Shown in pieces: positions 9,850-19,594 of a stretch of DNA of 64,000 nt. Both the position numbers and the translations under genes were made by a program. The stretch lies in the NCBI RefSeq assembly GCF_921292975.1, contig NZ_CAKLCM010000003.1, forward strand, positions 992,001 to 1,056,000, read 5' to 3'. Below the pieces are notes generated by a model. It saw only the letters and a program-made list of their open reading frames with translations, made no database searches and was not told the DNA's origin. The DNA is from Vibrio hippocampi (lineage in GTDB: Bacteria > Pseudomonadota > Gammaproteobacteria > Enterobacterales > Vibrionaceae). Each line of letters starts with the position of its first letter. Position 1 is the stretch's first letter.

Positions 9850-11127
9850 ATGAAACAAGATCATACCAATTCATACTATGCAGCCAGTGCCAACCAAAGT
9901 TTTGACTTTCCCGAATTGACCACGGAGGAGATGGCCGACGTCTGCGTGGTTGGAAGCGGGATCACTGGTGCAGCCACCGCATTAGAACTGGCCAGTAAAG
10001 GCTTAAAGGTTATCGTCCTAGAGGCAGAGCGTGTCGGCTGGGGAGCATCAGGGCGCAGTGGTGGTCAGGCTATTTTTGGCTGGGGTTGTGATCAGGATAC
10101 TATCGAGAACTTAGTGGGCCACAGCGACGCGAAAAAGCTATGGGATCTCTCTGTTGAATCTCTTTCCGTCACTAAGGATTATATCAATCGCTACAATATT
10201 GATTGTGACTGGCGTGACGGCATGGTGCATTTGGGCGTCAAGCCCCGCCATGACCGAGAGCTCGAAGCTTGGTATCGTCAAATGAACGAGGACTATGGTT
10301 ACTCTTCATTACAACTCTGGAACCAAGAACAAGTACGTCAACACATCAACAGTGATCGCTACACATCCGGTTTATTCGATGCCAACAGCGGTCATCTACA
10401 TCCTCTCAACTATACCTTAGGGCTCGTCAAAGCCGCCAAAGAGGCTGGTGCTATCTTTTATGAAGGCAGCGCTGTTAAGAATATTAAACATGGCTCACCA
10501 GCCATGGTGATCACAGATAAAGGCAAGGTGATTGCCGACCACGTTGTGCTGGCGGGCAACGCCTATCTAAAGGGCATTAGTTACCCGATCGAATCGCGAG
10601 TCATGCCTGTTGGCACCTACATTTGTGCTACCGAACCCTTAGGTAAAGAACTGGCGATGAGCTTGATGAAGGATCATATCTCGGCCTGTGACATCAATTT
10701 TGTTTTAGACTATTTCCGTATTTCAGCAGACTATCGCATGCTGTTTGGCGGCAAAGTCAGTTACTCCGGTCTTGAGCCAATGAACCTGAAAGAGACCATG
10801 CGTAAACGTATGATTTCGGTGTTCCCACAGCTAAAGAACGTCAAAGTAGAACAAGCGTGGGGTGGAAATGTCGCCGTCACTATCAACCGAGCACCCCATT
10901 TTGGTCGTTTAAAAGATAACGTCTATTATGCTCAAGGCTTCTCTGGTCACGGTATCGCTGCGGCAGGTTTAGCGGGTAAACTGATGGCGGAAGCGGTGGC
11001 AGGAACCGCGAGCCGTATCGACACCTTCCAAAAAATCCCTCATCTGCCCTTCGTTGGCGGTCGCGTATTTAGAACCCCAGCCATGGTACTAGGTATGGCT
11101 TACTATCGCGTCAGGGATATGTTGTAA
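9850..11127 (+). CDS. puuB: Gamma-glutamylputrescine oxidase PuuB
   Basis: A 425-residue FAD-dependent oxidoreductase (DAO family). The N terminus HTNSYYAASAN is nearly the same as in E. coli PuuB. The FAD-binding glycine motif is VCVVGSGITGAATALELA and a second flavin motif is GWGASGRSGGQ; QGFSGHGIAAAG lies near the C terminus. It oxidises gamma-glutamylputrescine to the aldehyde with release of ammonia and peroxide. The ATG at 9850 is used; the preceding TTG codon is also in frame. The later enzymes of the pathway (PuuC, PuuD) are not in this window. Confidence 0.9.
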   Translation: MKQDHTNSYYAASANQSFDFPELTTEEMADVCVVGSGITGAATALELASKGLKVIVLEAERVGWGASGRSGGQAIFGWGCDQDTIENLVGHSDAKKLWDLSVESLSVTKDYINRYNIDCDWRDGMVHLGVKPRHDRELEAWYRQMNEDYGYSSLQLWNQEQVRQHINSDRYTSGLFDANSGHLHPLNYTLGLVKAAKEAGAIFYEGSAVKNIKHGSPAMVITDKGKVIADHVVLAGNAYLKGISYPIESRVMPVGTYICATEPLGKELAMSLMKDHISACDINFVLDYFRISADYRMLFGGKVSYSGLEPMNLKETMRKRMISVFPQLKNVKVEQAWGGNVAVTINRAPHFGRLKDNVYYAQGFSGHGIAAAGLAGKLMAEAVAGTASRIDTFQKIPHLPFVGGRVFRTPAMVLGMAYYRVRDML

Positions 11128-11139
11128 CGTCACACACCA

Positions 11140-11175
11140 GCCATTAGTTCTTAGCAAAGGATAAGAACTAATGGC
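11140..11175 (+). terminator. Perfect hairpin after puuB
   Basis: A 14-bp perfect stem (GCCATTAGTTCTTA and its complement) with an 8-base loop begins 12 bases after the puuB stop. A T-run is only seen 14 bases later, so it may end transcription or protect the 3' end. Confidence 0.55.
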
Positions 11176-11194
11176 GAACTTATTCGTGCTTTTT

Positions 11195-11265
11195 ACCCAT
11201 TGTTAGTTTTATAACCCAGCATTAGTTTTTCTCCCAACATCAGCACTTTTACCCATTGTTAAAAA
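11195..11265. repeat. Degenerate 19-bp tandem repeat downstream of puuB
   Basis: Units begin ACCCATTGTTAGTTTTATA (11195), ACCCAGCATTAGTTTTTCT (11214), a diverged unit (11233) and ACCCATTGTTA (11251). The 15-mer TTTTACCCATTGTTA recurs exactly at 11191 and 11247. No gene fits here. Confidence 0.6.
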
Positions 11266-11292
11266 ACCGTATGGCGGATTATCAGTCAGCCG

Positions 11293-12495
11293 CTACGCAG
11301 TACCTATGGATGACGGCTTTTGCTTAACTGCCAGCTTCTGATAGGTCGCTACCAACAAGATCGCGATCAGCAGCAGCACCCCACTACTCACCAGCACACC
11401 TTGCCAACCAAAAGCAATAAAATAGGGTTCAAAATAGAACACACCTAAACTCGCCCCCGAATAATAAGACAGACTGTACAAGGCCTGAGCGCTGCCCTTG
11501 GCTGTTTTTACGCTTTGTCCGACAAGGGCGCTGGCATTCGCATGGCAAAAGAAAAAACCAAACGAGAGTAATATCATGCCAGAAACCACAAAGATCAATG
11601 GCGCCTGAAACAGTAACCCGACAGAGGTGAGCATGATGACAATGCCTACACCCACTCCGGTCACTGGATTATGCTTACGGGCAAACTTACCCGCCAATGA
11701 CGAGCTCATGGTTCCCCCCAACAAGGTCACAAACATCATACTGCGCATATCGCTGGACATGTTATAAGGTGCACCTTCTAGTATCATCATCAAATAATTG
11801 GTGATGTTGACAAAGCAACCAAATCCGATACAGATAATCATATAGATCAACAGTAAACGCCAAGACGTCAAATGGTTACCATACGCTTTGATGCACGATG
11901 ACAGACTAAATCGACTCGCTGTAAAGTGGCGCTGTTTTGGTAAGCAATACAGCACTAGGATAAACAGCACCACACTTATGGCAGTGATGATATATCCTCC
12001 TGCCGCCCAGTGTTCCGCATATTCCGCCCCCATCCCTCCGATTATACGACTGAGCAACCCGCCTAAAGTATTCGAGGCGATGTAATACCCCACTGCGGAA
12101 GAGAGCCAACTTTTTCTTAATTCTTCGGCCAAAAGAGGGATAGCGATCGCCGGACACGAAGCAAAACAGACGCCCTGAAAAAAGCGCACCAGCAAAAAAC
12201 CGTGATAGTTTTCGATCACTGGAAGAAGGATAGAGAAACAGAGCCCACAGGCCATGCCTGACAGCAAAACGGTGCAGCGACCAAAGGTGTCGGAGAGCGA
12301 AGCAAATAAAATTAAACCCACCCCCAAGCCTAGCAACGGCACCGACATTGCCAAGTTAGCCTCCATACTCGAAACGACAAACACATTTTGTAGAGTGGGG
12401 AGCAATGGCTGTAGCCAATAAATATTGGCGAAGGCAATCATAGAACTGAGGCAGATGCAGAGTATATAACTTTGATAACGACTTATTTTTTTCAC
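11293..12495 (-). CDS. MFS transporter, YnfM-like
   Basis: A 400-residue, roughly 12-segment major facilitator protein. The loop 2/3 region reads LGVGLILFASLSDTFGRCTVLL, matching the MFS signature (G-x-x-S-D-x-x-G-R). The family mostly exports drugs or sugars; the substrate cannot be told from sequence. It is divergent from a LysR gene at 12659, like the E. coli ynfM/ynfL pair, so that regulator probably controls it. Confidence 0.75.
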   Translation of the reverse strand: MKKISRYQSYILCICLSSMIAFANIYWLQPLLPTLQNVFVVSSMEANLAMSVPLLGLGVGLILFASLSDTFGRCTVLLSGMACGLCFSILLPVIENYHGFLLVRFFQGVCFASCPAIAIPLLAEELRKSWLSSAVGYYIASNTLGGLLSRIIGGMGAEYAEHWAAGGYIITAISVVLFILVLYCLPKQRHFTASRFSLSSCIKAYGNHLTSWRLLLIYMIICIGFGCFVNITNYLMMILEGAPYNMSSDMRSMMFVTLLGGTMSSSLAGKFARKHNPVTGVGVGIVIMLTSVGLLFQAPLIFVVSGMILLSFGFFFCHANASALVGQSVKTAKGSAQALYSLSYYSGASLGVFYFEPYFIAFGWQGVLVSSGVLLLIAILLVATYQKLAVKQKPSSIGTA

Positions 12496-12567
12496 TTCAC
12501 GACAACTTATTAGCGAGGGTTAAGGCTTTGTGACCTGCGATACCTGTTAGCATAAAAACCCCTTGCC

Positions 12568-12593
12568 AATAAATAAAATATAATATATTTATT
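12568..12593. promoter_or_regulatory. AT-rich palindrome in MFS/LysR divergent gap
   Basis: AATAAATA and TATTTATT lie 10 bases apart in the 163-base gap between the two divergent genes. Its symmetry and position suit a LysR-type operator, but the A/T content makes chance symmetry likely. Confidence 0.3.
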
Positions 12594-12658
12594 CAAGTCA
12601 TACATTTTATTTATACGTCCATTTAACGGACGCTGAGAGACATCTCTAGGGACGACCA

Positions 12659-13537
12659 TTGGAACTTAGACAACTTAAATATTTTGTGGCAGTTGCAGAG
12701 CAAGGATCTATCTCTGCGGCATCGCGCCAACTTAATCTCGCTCAGCCAGCAATCAGCAGCTCAATCAAAAAACTGGAAGCGGATCTCAATAGCGTGCTTT
12801 TTTATCGTAAGGAGCGTGGCGTCAGCCTGACTGTTGCAGGACAAGAGTTTATGCTACACGCTCGACAGATTCTCCAGCAGACCTCTGATGCCAAACTCGC
12901 CATGCAAAACTTGGTCGGCTTGGATAAAGGTGAGGTTGAGATAGGAATGCCAAGTATGGTTGGGTCTTACTATTTCCCCCCTATTTTGATGGCATTCAAA
13001 CACCAGTATCCAGGATTACAGCTCAATATCATTGATGATGGTACCCGCAATATCCAACAGCGACTGCTTAATGACGACTTAGAACTTGGCGTCATCGCAG
13101 ACCATTACTTCACTCCGGAGCTCGATGGCAGCAAATTGGTCACAGAAGAGATCGTGGTATGTATGGCCGAAGACCATCCCTTAGCCCAGAAAGAGCGGAT
13201 AGAGTATCAAGATTTTCTGGCGCATGAGCTGGCTCTGTTCCGCAAAGGCTACTATCACCACTCCTTAATTGAGCGTATCAGCCGCGAAGAGAACATGATC
13301 CCCAAGGTCTCTTTTTCCAGTAACCTACTGCCACTGATCAAGACCATTGTCAGGCAAGGTTATGCCATCTCGCCCATGTGGAAAGTAGCCATTCAGGATG
13401 ACGATCGCATTGTCACACGCCGATTCGCTAAACCTTTCTATATTGAACTAAGCCTTGCTTGGAAAAAAGACCGCTATCTCTCTAGCGCCAACCAAGCCTT
13501 TCGGGATTTTGTGCTAGAGCATGTGAATACGCGCTAG
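12659..13537 (+). CDS. LysR-family transcriptional regulator
   Basis: A 292-residue regulator with an N-terminal winged helix-turn-helix (LRQLKYFVAVAEQGSISAAS, then QLNLAQPAISSSIKKLEADL) and a C-terminal ligand-binding domain (KGEVEIGMPSMVGSYYFPPI onward). The start is a TTG at 12659, directly before ELRQLKYF, the family's usual second residue; GGGA lies eight bases upstream and no ATG fits. It probably controls the divergent MFS gene. Confidence 0.82.
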   Translation: MELRQLKYFVAVAEQGSISAASRQLNLAQPAISSSIKKLEADLNSVLFYRKERGVSLTVAGQEFMLHARQILQQTSDAKLAMQNLVGLDKGEVEIGMPSMVGSYYFPPILMAFKHQYPGLQLNIIDDGTRNIQQRLLNDDLELGVIADHYFTPELDGSKLVTEEIVVCMAEDHPLAQKERIEYQDFLAHELALFRKGYYHHSLIERISREENMIPKVSFSSNLLPLIKTIVRQGYAISPMWKVAIQDDDRIVTRRFAKPFYIELSLAWKKDRYLSSANQAFRDFVLEHVNTR

Positions 13538-13544
13538 GGCAATA

Positions 13545-13584
13545 GGCAAATGGGCAAATGGGCAAATGGGCAAATGGGCAAATG
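13545..13584. repeat. Octamer microsatellite (GGCAAATG) x5
   Basis: Five perfect copies of GGCAAATG start eight bases after the LysR stop and end 16 bases before the stop of the convergent NlpC/P60 gene. The copy number probably varies by slippage. Confidence 0.9.
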
Positions 13585-13599
13585 GCACCAAAAATCATC

Positions 13600-14088
13600 T
13601 CAACTCAAGTCGATACGTATTACCGTGATATAACGCTTCGGATAGCCGCTGTTAAAGAAACTGGTTTCGGTGACACCATAATGCTTCTTTGATGACGAGC
13701 TGTGAATAAAGCTCAAGCTGTTGACTCCCACTTCAGTAATGATTCCTGCATGTCCGGGCTTGCGGATTTTAGGGTCTGTGCCAGTAAAGACGATCAAGTC
13801 TCCAACCTGCGCCTGCTCAATATTGATCTTATTAGCATACAGGCTGGTATATTGCGATGTGGTGCGAGGCATGGGGATGTTGAAGTGCCCATAGACATAT
13901 TGAATAAAACCAGAACAATCAAAACCGCTCGGTGAGCTACCGCCCCAAACATAATCCGAACCGATATACCCTCTCGCAAAAGAAACCAGTTGTTGTTGAT
14001 TATGCTCTAAACTGCGATCTGTTCTGGCAGAGTTGACTGGGTTAGAAGCACAAGCAACCAGAAATATCGATAGAAACAGTATTCTCAT
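13600..14088 (-). CDS. NlpC/P60 lipoprotein, peptidoglycan endopeptidase
   Basis: A 162-residue lipoprotein. The signal peptide MRILFLSIFLVACASN ends in a lipobox (LVAC), which fixes the start at 14088; AGGTGG lies upstream. The NlpC/P60 domain carries the catalytic cysteine (GFDCSGFIQYVY), the histidine (KPGHAGIITEVG) and a third polar site (FIHSSSS). Such enzymes cut the peptide stem of peptidoglycan, as in Spr/MepS and MepH. It is a compact version with only a short spacer after the lipid anchor. Confidence 0.85.
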   Translation of the reverse strand: MRILFLSIFLVACASNPVNSARTDRSLEHNQQQLVSFARGYIGSDYVWGGSSPSGFDCSGFIQYVYGHFNIPMPRTTSQYTSLYANKINIEQAQVGDLIVFTGTDPKIRKPGHAGIITEVGVNSLSFIHSSSSKKHYGVTETSFFNSGYPKRYITVIRIDLS

Positions 14089-14472
14089 ATTAGTCACCAC
14101 CTGTAGCGATTTGCACCCATCACTCACTCCGTTATAAAGGGCAAAGATGAGCTTTGAACCCGTCCGTTGTTTACCGACAATGTTAGCATAAAGTGGCAAA
14201 CCGCCACGCCAACCGCTTGCTCAAAACGAGCTTTTACTTCCATCATTGTTTAAAGTTCAGCTTATTTTTATGGCGCTTTCTATACCAACCGCTAGTGAAA
14301 AACCAAACCGAAAAAGAACTAAAAAATGAAGCTATTGACCTTGCGGCTGCCTTGATAATTCAGTGCTCACCCTTCAGCTATGTAATAAGCCAACAAATAA
14401 TCGTCGTAACCCCTTGGTATCACAAGATATATGGTACTCTTACTACACCTCAACAACGAGATGGCAACGACA

Positions 14473-15597
14473 ATGAAAATTTTTAGTAACTTCGAGAGTG
14501 GCAACATTCATGTTATCGCTGATGATTCCCCACAGGATATTCAGCTATCTATCCCTGCCGATAATAATACCGATATTGCACAGTGGTTTCACTTTCGCCT
14601 AGAGAGCGAAGCGCAACAAGCTCACCATTTCACCATCAACGATTTGACAAAATCGGCCTACCCTGAGGGTTGGGTGGATTACGATGTCGTCGCCTCCTAT
14701 GACCGAGAAGAGTGGTTCCGTATTCCTGCCAAGTTCGATGGTGACAAACTCACGTTTAATGTCATCCCAGAAGATGAGTCCATGTACTTCAGCTACTTTG
14801 CACCCTACTCTTACGACCGTCACCAAGACTTACTCCATAGCGCGCAAACACACCCTGCTTGTAAGCTCGAAACCCTTGGTCATACTTTGGATAACAACGA
14901 CATCAGCATACTGACCATAGGCGAACCAAGCGATAACAAGAAAAACATTTGGGTGATTGGTCGCCAGCATCCCGGCGAAACTATGGCAGAATGGTTTATC
15001 GAAGGTCTTTTGCAACGTCTTCTCGATGAAACCGACACCGTTGCCCGTGCGTTAGTCAATAACGTGGTGTTTCACGTCGTACCGAATATGAACCCAGATG
15101 GCAGTATTCGCGGTCATTTGCGTACTAATGGCATTGGGGTCAACCTAAACCGTGAGTGGCAAACGCCATCAATGGAGCGCAGCCCAGAGGTTTACTTAGT
15201 CCGCGAGCGTATGCTCAAAACTGGCGTCGATCTCTTCCTCGATATTCATGGCGACGAAGCCATACCCTACAATTTCGTTGCAGGGGGAGAAGGCATACCC
15301 AGCTACGATAAGCGCATTCAACACCTAGAAAATCACTTTAAGCAATCGCTGCTCACCATTACCCCTGAGTTTCAAGATGCGATCGGTTACGACAAAGATG
15401 AACCTGGCAAAGCCAATCTGACAGTAGGTTCTAACTGGGTAGGCGAACAGTTCAAATGCCTGTCCTTGACCTTAGAGATGCCATTTAAAGATCACATTAG
15501 CCAAGCGGATGAGTTGTATGGTTGGTCACCTGAACGCAGTGCGGCTTTCGGTCATGATACCTTGAGTGCTGTGTGGGCAACGGTGGATAAGTTGTAA
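14473..15597 (+). CDS. M14-family zinc carboxypeptidase, cytosolic type
   Basis: A 374-residue protein with an N-terminal beta domain (about 1-120) before an M14 peptidase domain. The zinc ligands are H and E in GRQHPGETMAEWF and the later H in DIHGDEAIPYNF; the catalytic Glu lies in LTLEMPFK. This is the cytosolic carboxypeptidase (CCP/Nna-like) layout, with no signal peptide. I chose ATG 14473 (MKIFSNFESG); an ATG at 14461 is also in frame with a similar site. Its bacterial substrate is unknown. Confidence 0.8.
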   Translation: MKIFSNFESGNIHVIADDSPQDIQLSIPADNNTDIAQWFHFRLESEAQQAHHFTINDLTKSAYPEGWVDYDVVASYDREEWFRIPAKFDGDKLTFNVIPEDESMYFSYFAPYSYDRHQDLLHSAQTHPACKLETLGHTLDNNDISILTIGEPSDNKKNIWVIGRQHPGETMAEWFIEGLLQRLLDETDTVARALVNNVVFHVVPNMNPDGSIRGHLRTNGIGVNLNREWQTPSMERSPEVYLVRERMLKTGVDLFLDIHGDEAIPYNFVAGGEGIPSYDKRIQHLENHFKQSLLTITPEFQDAIGYDKDEPGKANLTVGSNWVGEQFKCLSLTLEMPFKDHISQADELYGWSPERSAAFGHDTLSAVWATVDKL

Positions 15598-15672
15598 TCC
15601 ATTTAAACACCAAAGCCAGAAGATAACAGCCTAAACTTATGTTTGGGCTGTTTAGCACGACCGTGCAACGTC

Positions 15673-15698
15673 AAAAAGGCCACCACTGGTGACCTTTT
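15673..15698. terminator. Hairpin downstream of the M14 gene
   Basis: AAAAGGCCACC and GGTGACCTTTT pair with one mismatch around a 3-base loop, with a T-run at 15716. A second hairpin (CAGCCTAAAC/GTTTGGGCTG) lies at 15625-15651. It may serve both the plus-strand gene and the convergent fragment. Confidence 0.5.
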
Positions 15699-15723
15699 CA
15701 GAGTGCGTTATTTGGAATTTTTA

Positions 15724-15918
15724 TTAAAAGTTATAGCGGAGCCCGATATTGACTCCTCTATTGATAAAATCCACACCATCAAAATCTGCCGTTAAATAAC
15801 GATAACCAATTGCCAGATCGATGTTGTTCTCAAACTTATAACCAGCATCAATCCCTACTTGAACTGCAGTTTCTGTTTCACTCCTCAAGGGGACACACAC
15901 TTTAAGACCTTTATACAT
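15724..15918 (-). pseudogene. Outer-membrane beta-barrel protein, C-terminal fragment
   Basis: Only about 64 residues remain: alternating strands (GIDAGYKFENNIDLAIGYRY, then GVNIGLRYNF) ending in the terminal phenylalanine typical of outer-membrane barrels. There is no signal peptide and too few strands for a barrel. An open frame continues upstream to 15996, but it is not barrel-like and it contains a 20-base palindrome at 15926-15945. I read this as a decayed OmpA/OmpW-like gene cut near a repeat element. An ATG at 15918 with AAAGGA upstream may still be translated. Confidence 0.55.
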
Positions 15919-15925
15919 ACTTTTG

Positions 15926-15945
15926 ATTCCTTTCTGCAAAGGAAT
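15926..15945. repeat. REP-like palindrome (8-4-8) followed by GACG
   Basis: ATTCCTTT, CTGC, AAAGGAAT form a 20-base palindrome flanked by G on the left and GACG on the right. The same plan recurs at 41716-41735. It sits at the break point of the truncated barrel gene. Confidence 0.5.
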
Positions 15946-16125
15946 GACGTTCGTGTGGAAAAGACATACATATAGAATGGCGGACTTATGGGGCACACGT
16001 ATTTATTTTAATAGTGCGCCCTATTTTAAAGGTTATCGCCGTTTGACGATATTCCGTTATTGTCACTCTATGATTGTGCTTATCACTTTGGCGTGGACAT
16101 CCCAATCCCGACCTGCATTAGCATT

Positions 16126-19100
16126 CTAATCACAATGAGTAACATTTACGCCTGACGCGTCTCCCCCACGACTTGCATTCCCCCACACAACTACAGAGCC
16201 ATCATTTTTCATCGCGGCAAATGATGAATCATTACTGACAATACTCTTGACATCAGTCAGTGTACTGCCAGCAGGCGTCAGTGTACTGACATCTCCTCCC
16301 CAACCAATATTTCCCCAAGCCACCACCGTACCGTCATTTTTTAGTGCGGCAAAAGCCCCGTAAGAACTAATAACACTCTTCACATTAGTAAGAGAACTAC
16401 CTGCGGGGGTGATTACATTGGCATCCCCACCCCAACCTGCTTGTCCCCAAGCTACCACCGTACCGTCATTTTTCAGCGCAGCAAAAGCACGCTGAGTATT
16501 AACAATACTCTTCACATTAGTAAGAGAACTACCTGCGGGGGTGATTACATTGGCATCCCCACCACTATCTGCATCTCCCCAAGCCACCACCGTACCGTCA
16601 TTTTTTAGTGCGGCAAAGGCTTTGTGACCGCTCACTATGTTCTTGACATCGGAGAGTGTACTCCCAGTTGGCGTGATCACATTGGCATTGCCTCCCCACA
16701 ATGAGTATCCCCATGCAATGGCAGTACCGTCACTTTTCCATGCAGCCATAGCATAACTAGCACCAACAATACCAATCACATCAGCAGCAGTACTTCCTGT
16801 CGGCGTCAGCGCATTAAGATTGCCACCATAAGATGACTCTCCCCAGGCGACCACAGAACCATCCTTTTTATGCGCAACAAAAGCATTGTTATTACTGACG
16901 ATATTTTTTACATCATCAAGGGTACTGCCTGTGGGAGTGAGGCTGCTGACATCGGCTCCACTATTGGGTCCCCAAGCCACCACTGTACCGTCATCTTTTA
17001 GTGCCGCAAAATCATAGTTACTGGTAAATATTTTAACCACATCCGTCAGAGTACTTCCTACTGGAGTTAGCGTACTCGTGTCTGTACCAAACCCCCATGC
17101 CGTCACTGTGCCATCGGTTTTTAACGCGGCAAAACCGCCTTCACTGACAGTAATGCTTTCGACATTCGTCAATGTGCTTCCGGCAGGATACAGTGTATCT
17201 GCATCATACGAATTACCCCACGAAACGACGGTGCCATCGTTCTTAAGCGCAGCAAAACCGTTGCCACCTACAATACTTTTTACATCGTCTAGAGTGCTAC
17301 CAGTCGGCGTCACCACAATGTCGTGACCTCCCCAAAATACGACGGTCCCGTCACTTTTTAATGCCGCGTATCCAGCACTAGCCGCAGTGATAGATACCAC
17401 ATCCGTTAGAGTACTGCCTGCTGGGTAAAGCGTACTTGCATCCCCTCCCTCAAAGCTATGTCCCCAAGCAACAACCGTACCGTCAGGCTTTAATGCCGCA
17501 TATGAGCTATAATTTAAGGAAATGTCAGCGTAACCAAAATAGCCTTTATCGGAAACAACACTCGGAGCAACATTTGCCGTCGCAGTGACTGCGCTTTTAA
17601 CTGTATCTGTGATGCCAAAAGTGAATTGCCCGTTACTGTCGGTGAAGTAGTTGTCTCCTGGCACTGCGGGATTAAACGTCGCTGTGGTGGGCGTTGGTGA
17701 CAGTGACTGATGGATATACTCATTCGCGTATGGACCAAAGGGAGTCGTTACGGTTGTCTTATATTCCAGCGTGTCACCGGGAACAGCACAGCGCGAACTG
17801 CTGGTTAATGCAATGCTGAACTCCCCCTCTCTATAACAGGACACAAAATATGCCTCGCCACTCGTGACGGTAGAAATAGTGCCATCGTCTAAATTTACAA
17901 TGCGATAGTCTGGCGCTAACGCCGTCCCATCATTAGCAAGGTAGTGATAAGCCATCGGCCAATCTTTTAACGTTTGTGGTTTTCCTGCGGGGTTATTGAC
18001 CAAATCTTGCAGCTGCTGCGTCGTCGGCAGGGTTGCGCCTAATGATTGGCAATGACCGATGACTTCATTGGCGTAATAACCGGCGATATCAATCGCGGGG
18101 GAATAACTGCTATCGGTCAATAATTCTGAATACACGGCATTTGAATAGAGTGACTCAAGGACACTCTTGGGCGCGATAAAGTATTGGGTAATTTTTTGAT
18201 TAGGTGCAATATCCTGATTGATTTCAATCGCTTCCCAACCCGGCAACTGGTCGGCGTCACCAACGGCAACACGGAGTATGCCCATTTCTGTCCCGCCTTT
18301 GCCGTCATCAATCATATAGCTGACATCATGGTAGCGGTTTTCGCTGGCTTTAAAATTGATGTTTTTTTCATTCCATGCCGCTGAAGCGATGGCGACCGAG
18401 GCATAAAATGCATCGACGCGATTGAGACCGTAATCATTACCGTCATGATCGGTTGTAACGCATGTGGTGATATCAAGAGCGGTTTCTATGTTGGGCGGCA
18501 CAACGAACGGGTAATAACAGGTTGGAATAAGGGTAACACCTTGGTTGTGGCTCTCGCCGACCACAATATCAAGAATCCCCAGCTTGTTGGTATTGGTGCC
18601 TGCATTGGTATAAGTAAACAAAATACGGTCATGACCCACGGTTGCCGCTGGGGTGTAGTCTAAGGTTTGACTGGCAGCAGAAAGAGTCACGCCACCCGCA
18701 TAAGGATAAGCATGAGAATAGGTAGACAACAGGGTAAAGCCGGTAAGCACCTCACCCGCATCGGCAAGCAAGGCAGCAATATCAATGGTCTGAACACCGC
18801 CATCGACCAACACAGCGGCACTGATGGGCATCATATCGAGTACCGTTACGGTGGCTCGCGGTGAAGGGGCAACCAAACGCATCACCCCAGAGACCACAGA
18901 ATCATTAGTAATCGGTGCTGCACTGGTGACGGTATAACGATAATCGCACACTGCCGTTGCTGACTCTGACAGGGGCGAAATCAAAAGACTCGCGTTGTGT
19001 ATTTTTGGCGTTGCACAATCGGCACTGGTGTTGGTTAAGCGCTCGATGCTACTTACTGTAAAGGCACTTTTATCAGACACGGCGACCTTATTATCAAGGT

Positions 19101-19266
19101 CGACAGTTAATGATTGACCAAACTCTGAGGTAACAACAAAGTTTTGTGCATTAATCGTCACCGGTAATGCCTCTTGTACTAGGTTGCTATTATCTTTTTC
19201 CGATTCAGACTGACAGCCAAAAACACTAAACAGTAAGAATAATATTATATATTTTTTAATTTTCAT
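16126..19266 (-). CDS. Large RCC1-repeat lipoprotein
   Basis: A 1046-residue predicted lipoprotein. The signal MKIKKYIILFLLFSVFGCQSE has a lipobox (VFGC), which fixes the start at 19266. The first ~550 residues hold several Ig-like beta domains and a DUF1566-like segment (HCQSLGATLPTTQQLQDLVN). The C-terminal ~440 residues contain 11 RCC1-like repeats of about 40-44 residues, each with the core FAALKNDGTVVAWG. RCC1 repeats fold as a beta-propeller that binds protein or ligand; the partner is unknown. Adjacent DNA repeats are nearly identical: a ~50-base block recurs at 16381 and 16513, period 132. Confidence 0.75.
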   Translation of the reverse strand: MKIKKYIILFLLFSVFGCQSESEKDNSNLVQEALPVTINAQNFVVTSEFGQSLTVDLDNKVAVSDKSAFTVSSIERLTNTSADCATPKIHNASLLISPLSESATAVCDYRYTVTSAAPITNDSVVSGVMRLVAPSPRATVTVLDMMPISAAVLVDGGVQTIDIAALLADAGEVLTGFTLLSTYSHAYPYAGGVTLSAASQTLDYTPAATVGHDRILFTYTNAGTNTNKLGILDIVVGESHNQGVTLIPTCYYPFVVPPNIETALDITTCVTTDHDGNDYGLNRVDAFYASVAIASAAWNEKNINFKASENRYHDVSYMIDDGKGGTEMGILRVAVGDADQLPGWEAIEINQDIAPNQKITQYFIAPKSVLESLYSNAVYSELLTDSSYSPAIDIAGYYANEVIGHCQSLGATLPTTQQLQDLVNNPAGKPQTLKDWPMAYHYLANDGTALAPDYRIVNLDDGTISTVTSGEAYFVSCYREGEFSIALTSSSRCAVPGDTLEYKTTVTTPFGPYANEYIHQSLSPTPTTATFNPAVPGDNYFTDSNGQFTFGITDTVKSAVTATANVAPSVVSDKGYFGYADISLNYSSYAALKPDGTVVAWGHSFEGGDASTLYPAGSTLTDVVSITAASAGYAALKSDGTVVFWGGHDIVVTPTGSTLDDVKSIVGGNGFAALKNDGTVVSWGNSYDADTLYPAGSTLTNVESITVSEGGFAALKTDGTVTAWGFGTDTSTLTPVGSTLTDVVKIFTSNYDFAALKDDGTVVAWGPNSGADVSSLTPTGSTLDDVKNIVSNNNAFVAHKKDGSVVAWGESSYGGNLNALTPTGSTAADVIGIVGASYAMAAWKSDGTAIAWGYSLWGGNANVITPTGSTLSDVKNIVSGHKAFAALKNDGTVVAWGDADSGGDANVITPAGSSLTNVKSIVNTQRAFAALKNDGTVVAWGQAGWGGDANVITPAGSSLTNVKSVISSYGAFAALKNDGTVVAWGNIGWGGDVSTLTPAGSTLTDVKSIVSNDSSFAAMKNDGSVVVWGNASRGGDASGVNVTHCD

Positions 19267-19594
19267 TATATTTTCCACATCCCACCTATAACAGCCAAAC
19301 TTTTCAGATATCCGTGCAAGTTCAAATGCATCCACCGTCACGACAAAGCTTTACAGCCTGCCATGCAAAAAAAAAAAACGGTTGCATCATGCTGTTTATT
19401 TAAACCCTCCTTGCTAATTTAACTGGCGTAAGTTAGTGCAAGCCAAAAACAAACCCAAAAAGGACAGGCATATTATGAAAATGAAACAGTCGTTTCATAA
19501 AACTTCGCAAAGTCACTCGTAAAATTCTGTTGTGATTCAGTTTTCTATCAAGTGGCGAGCTATATTGGTGAAAATTCCACCGTCGGAGCCCATC

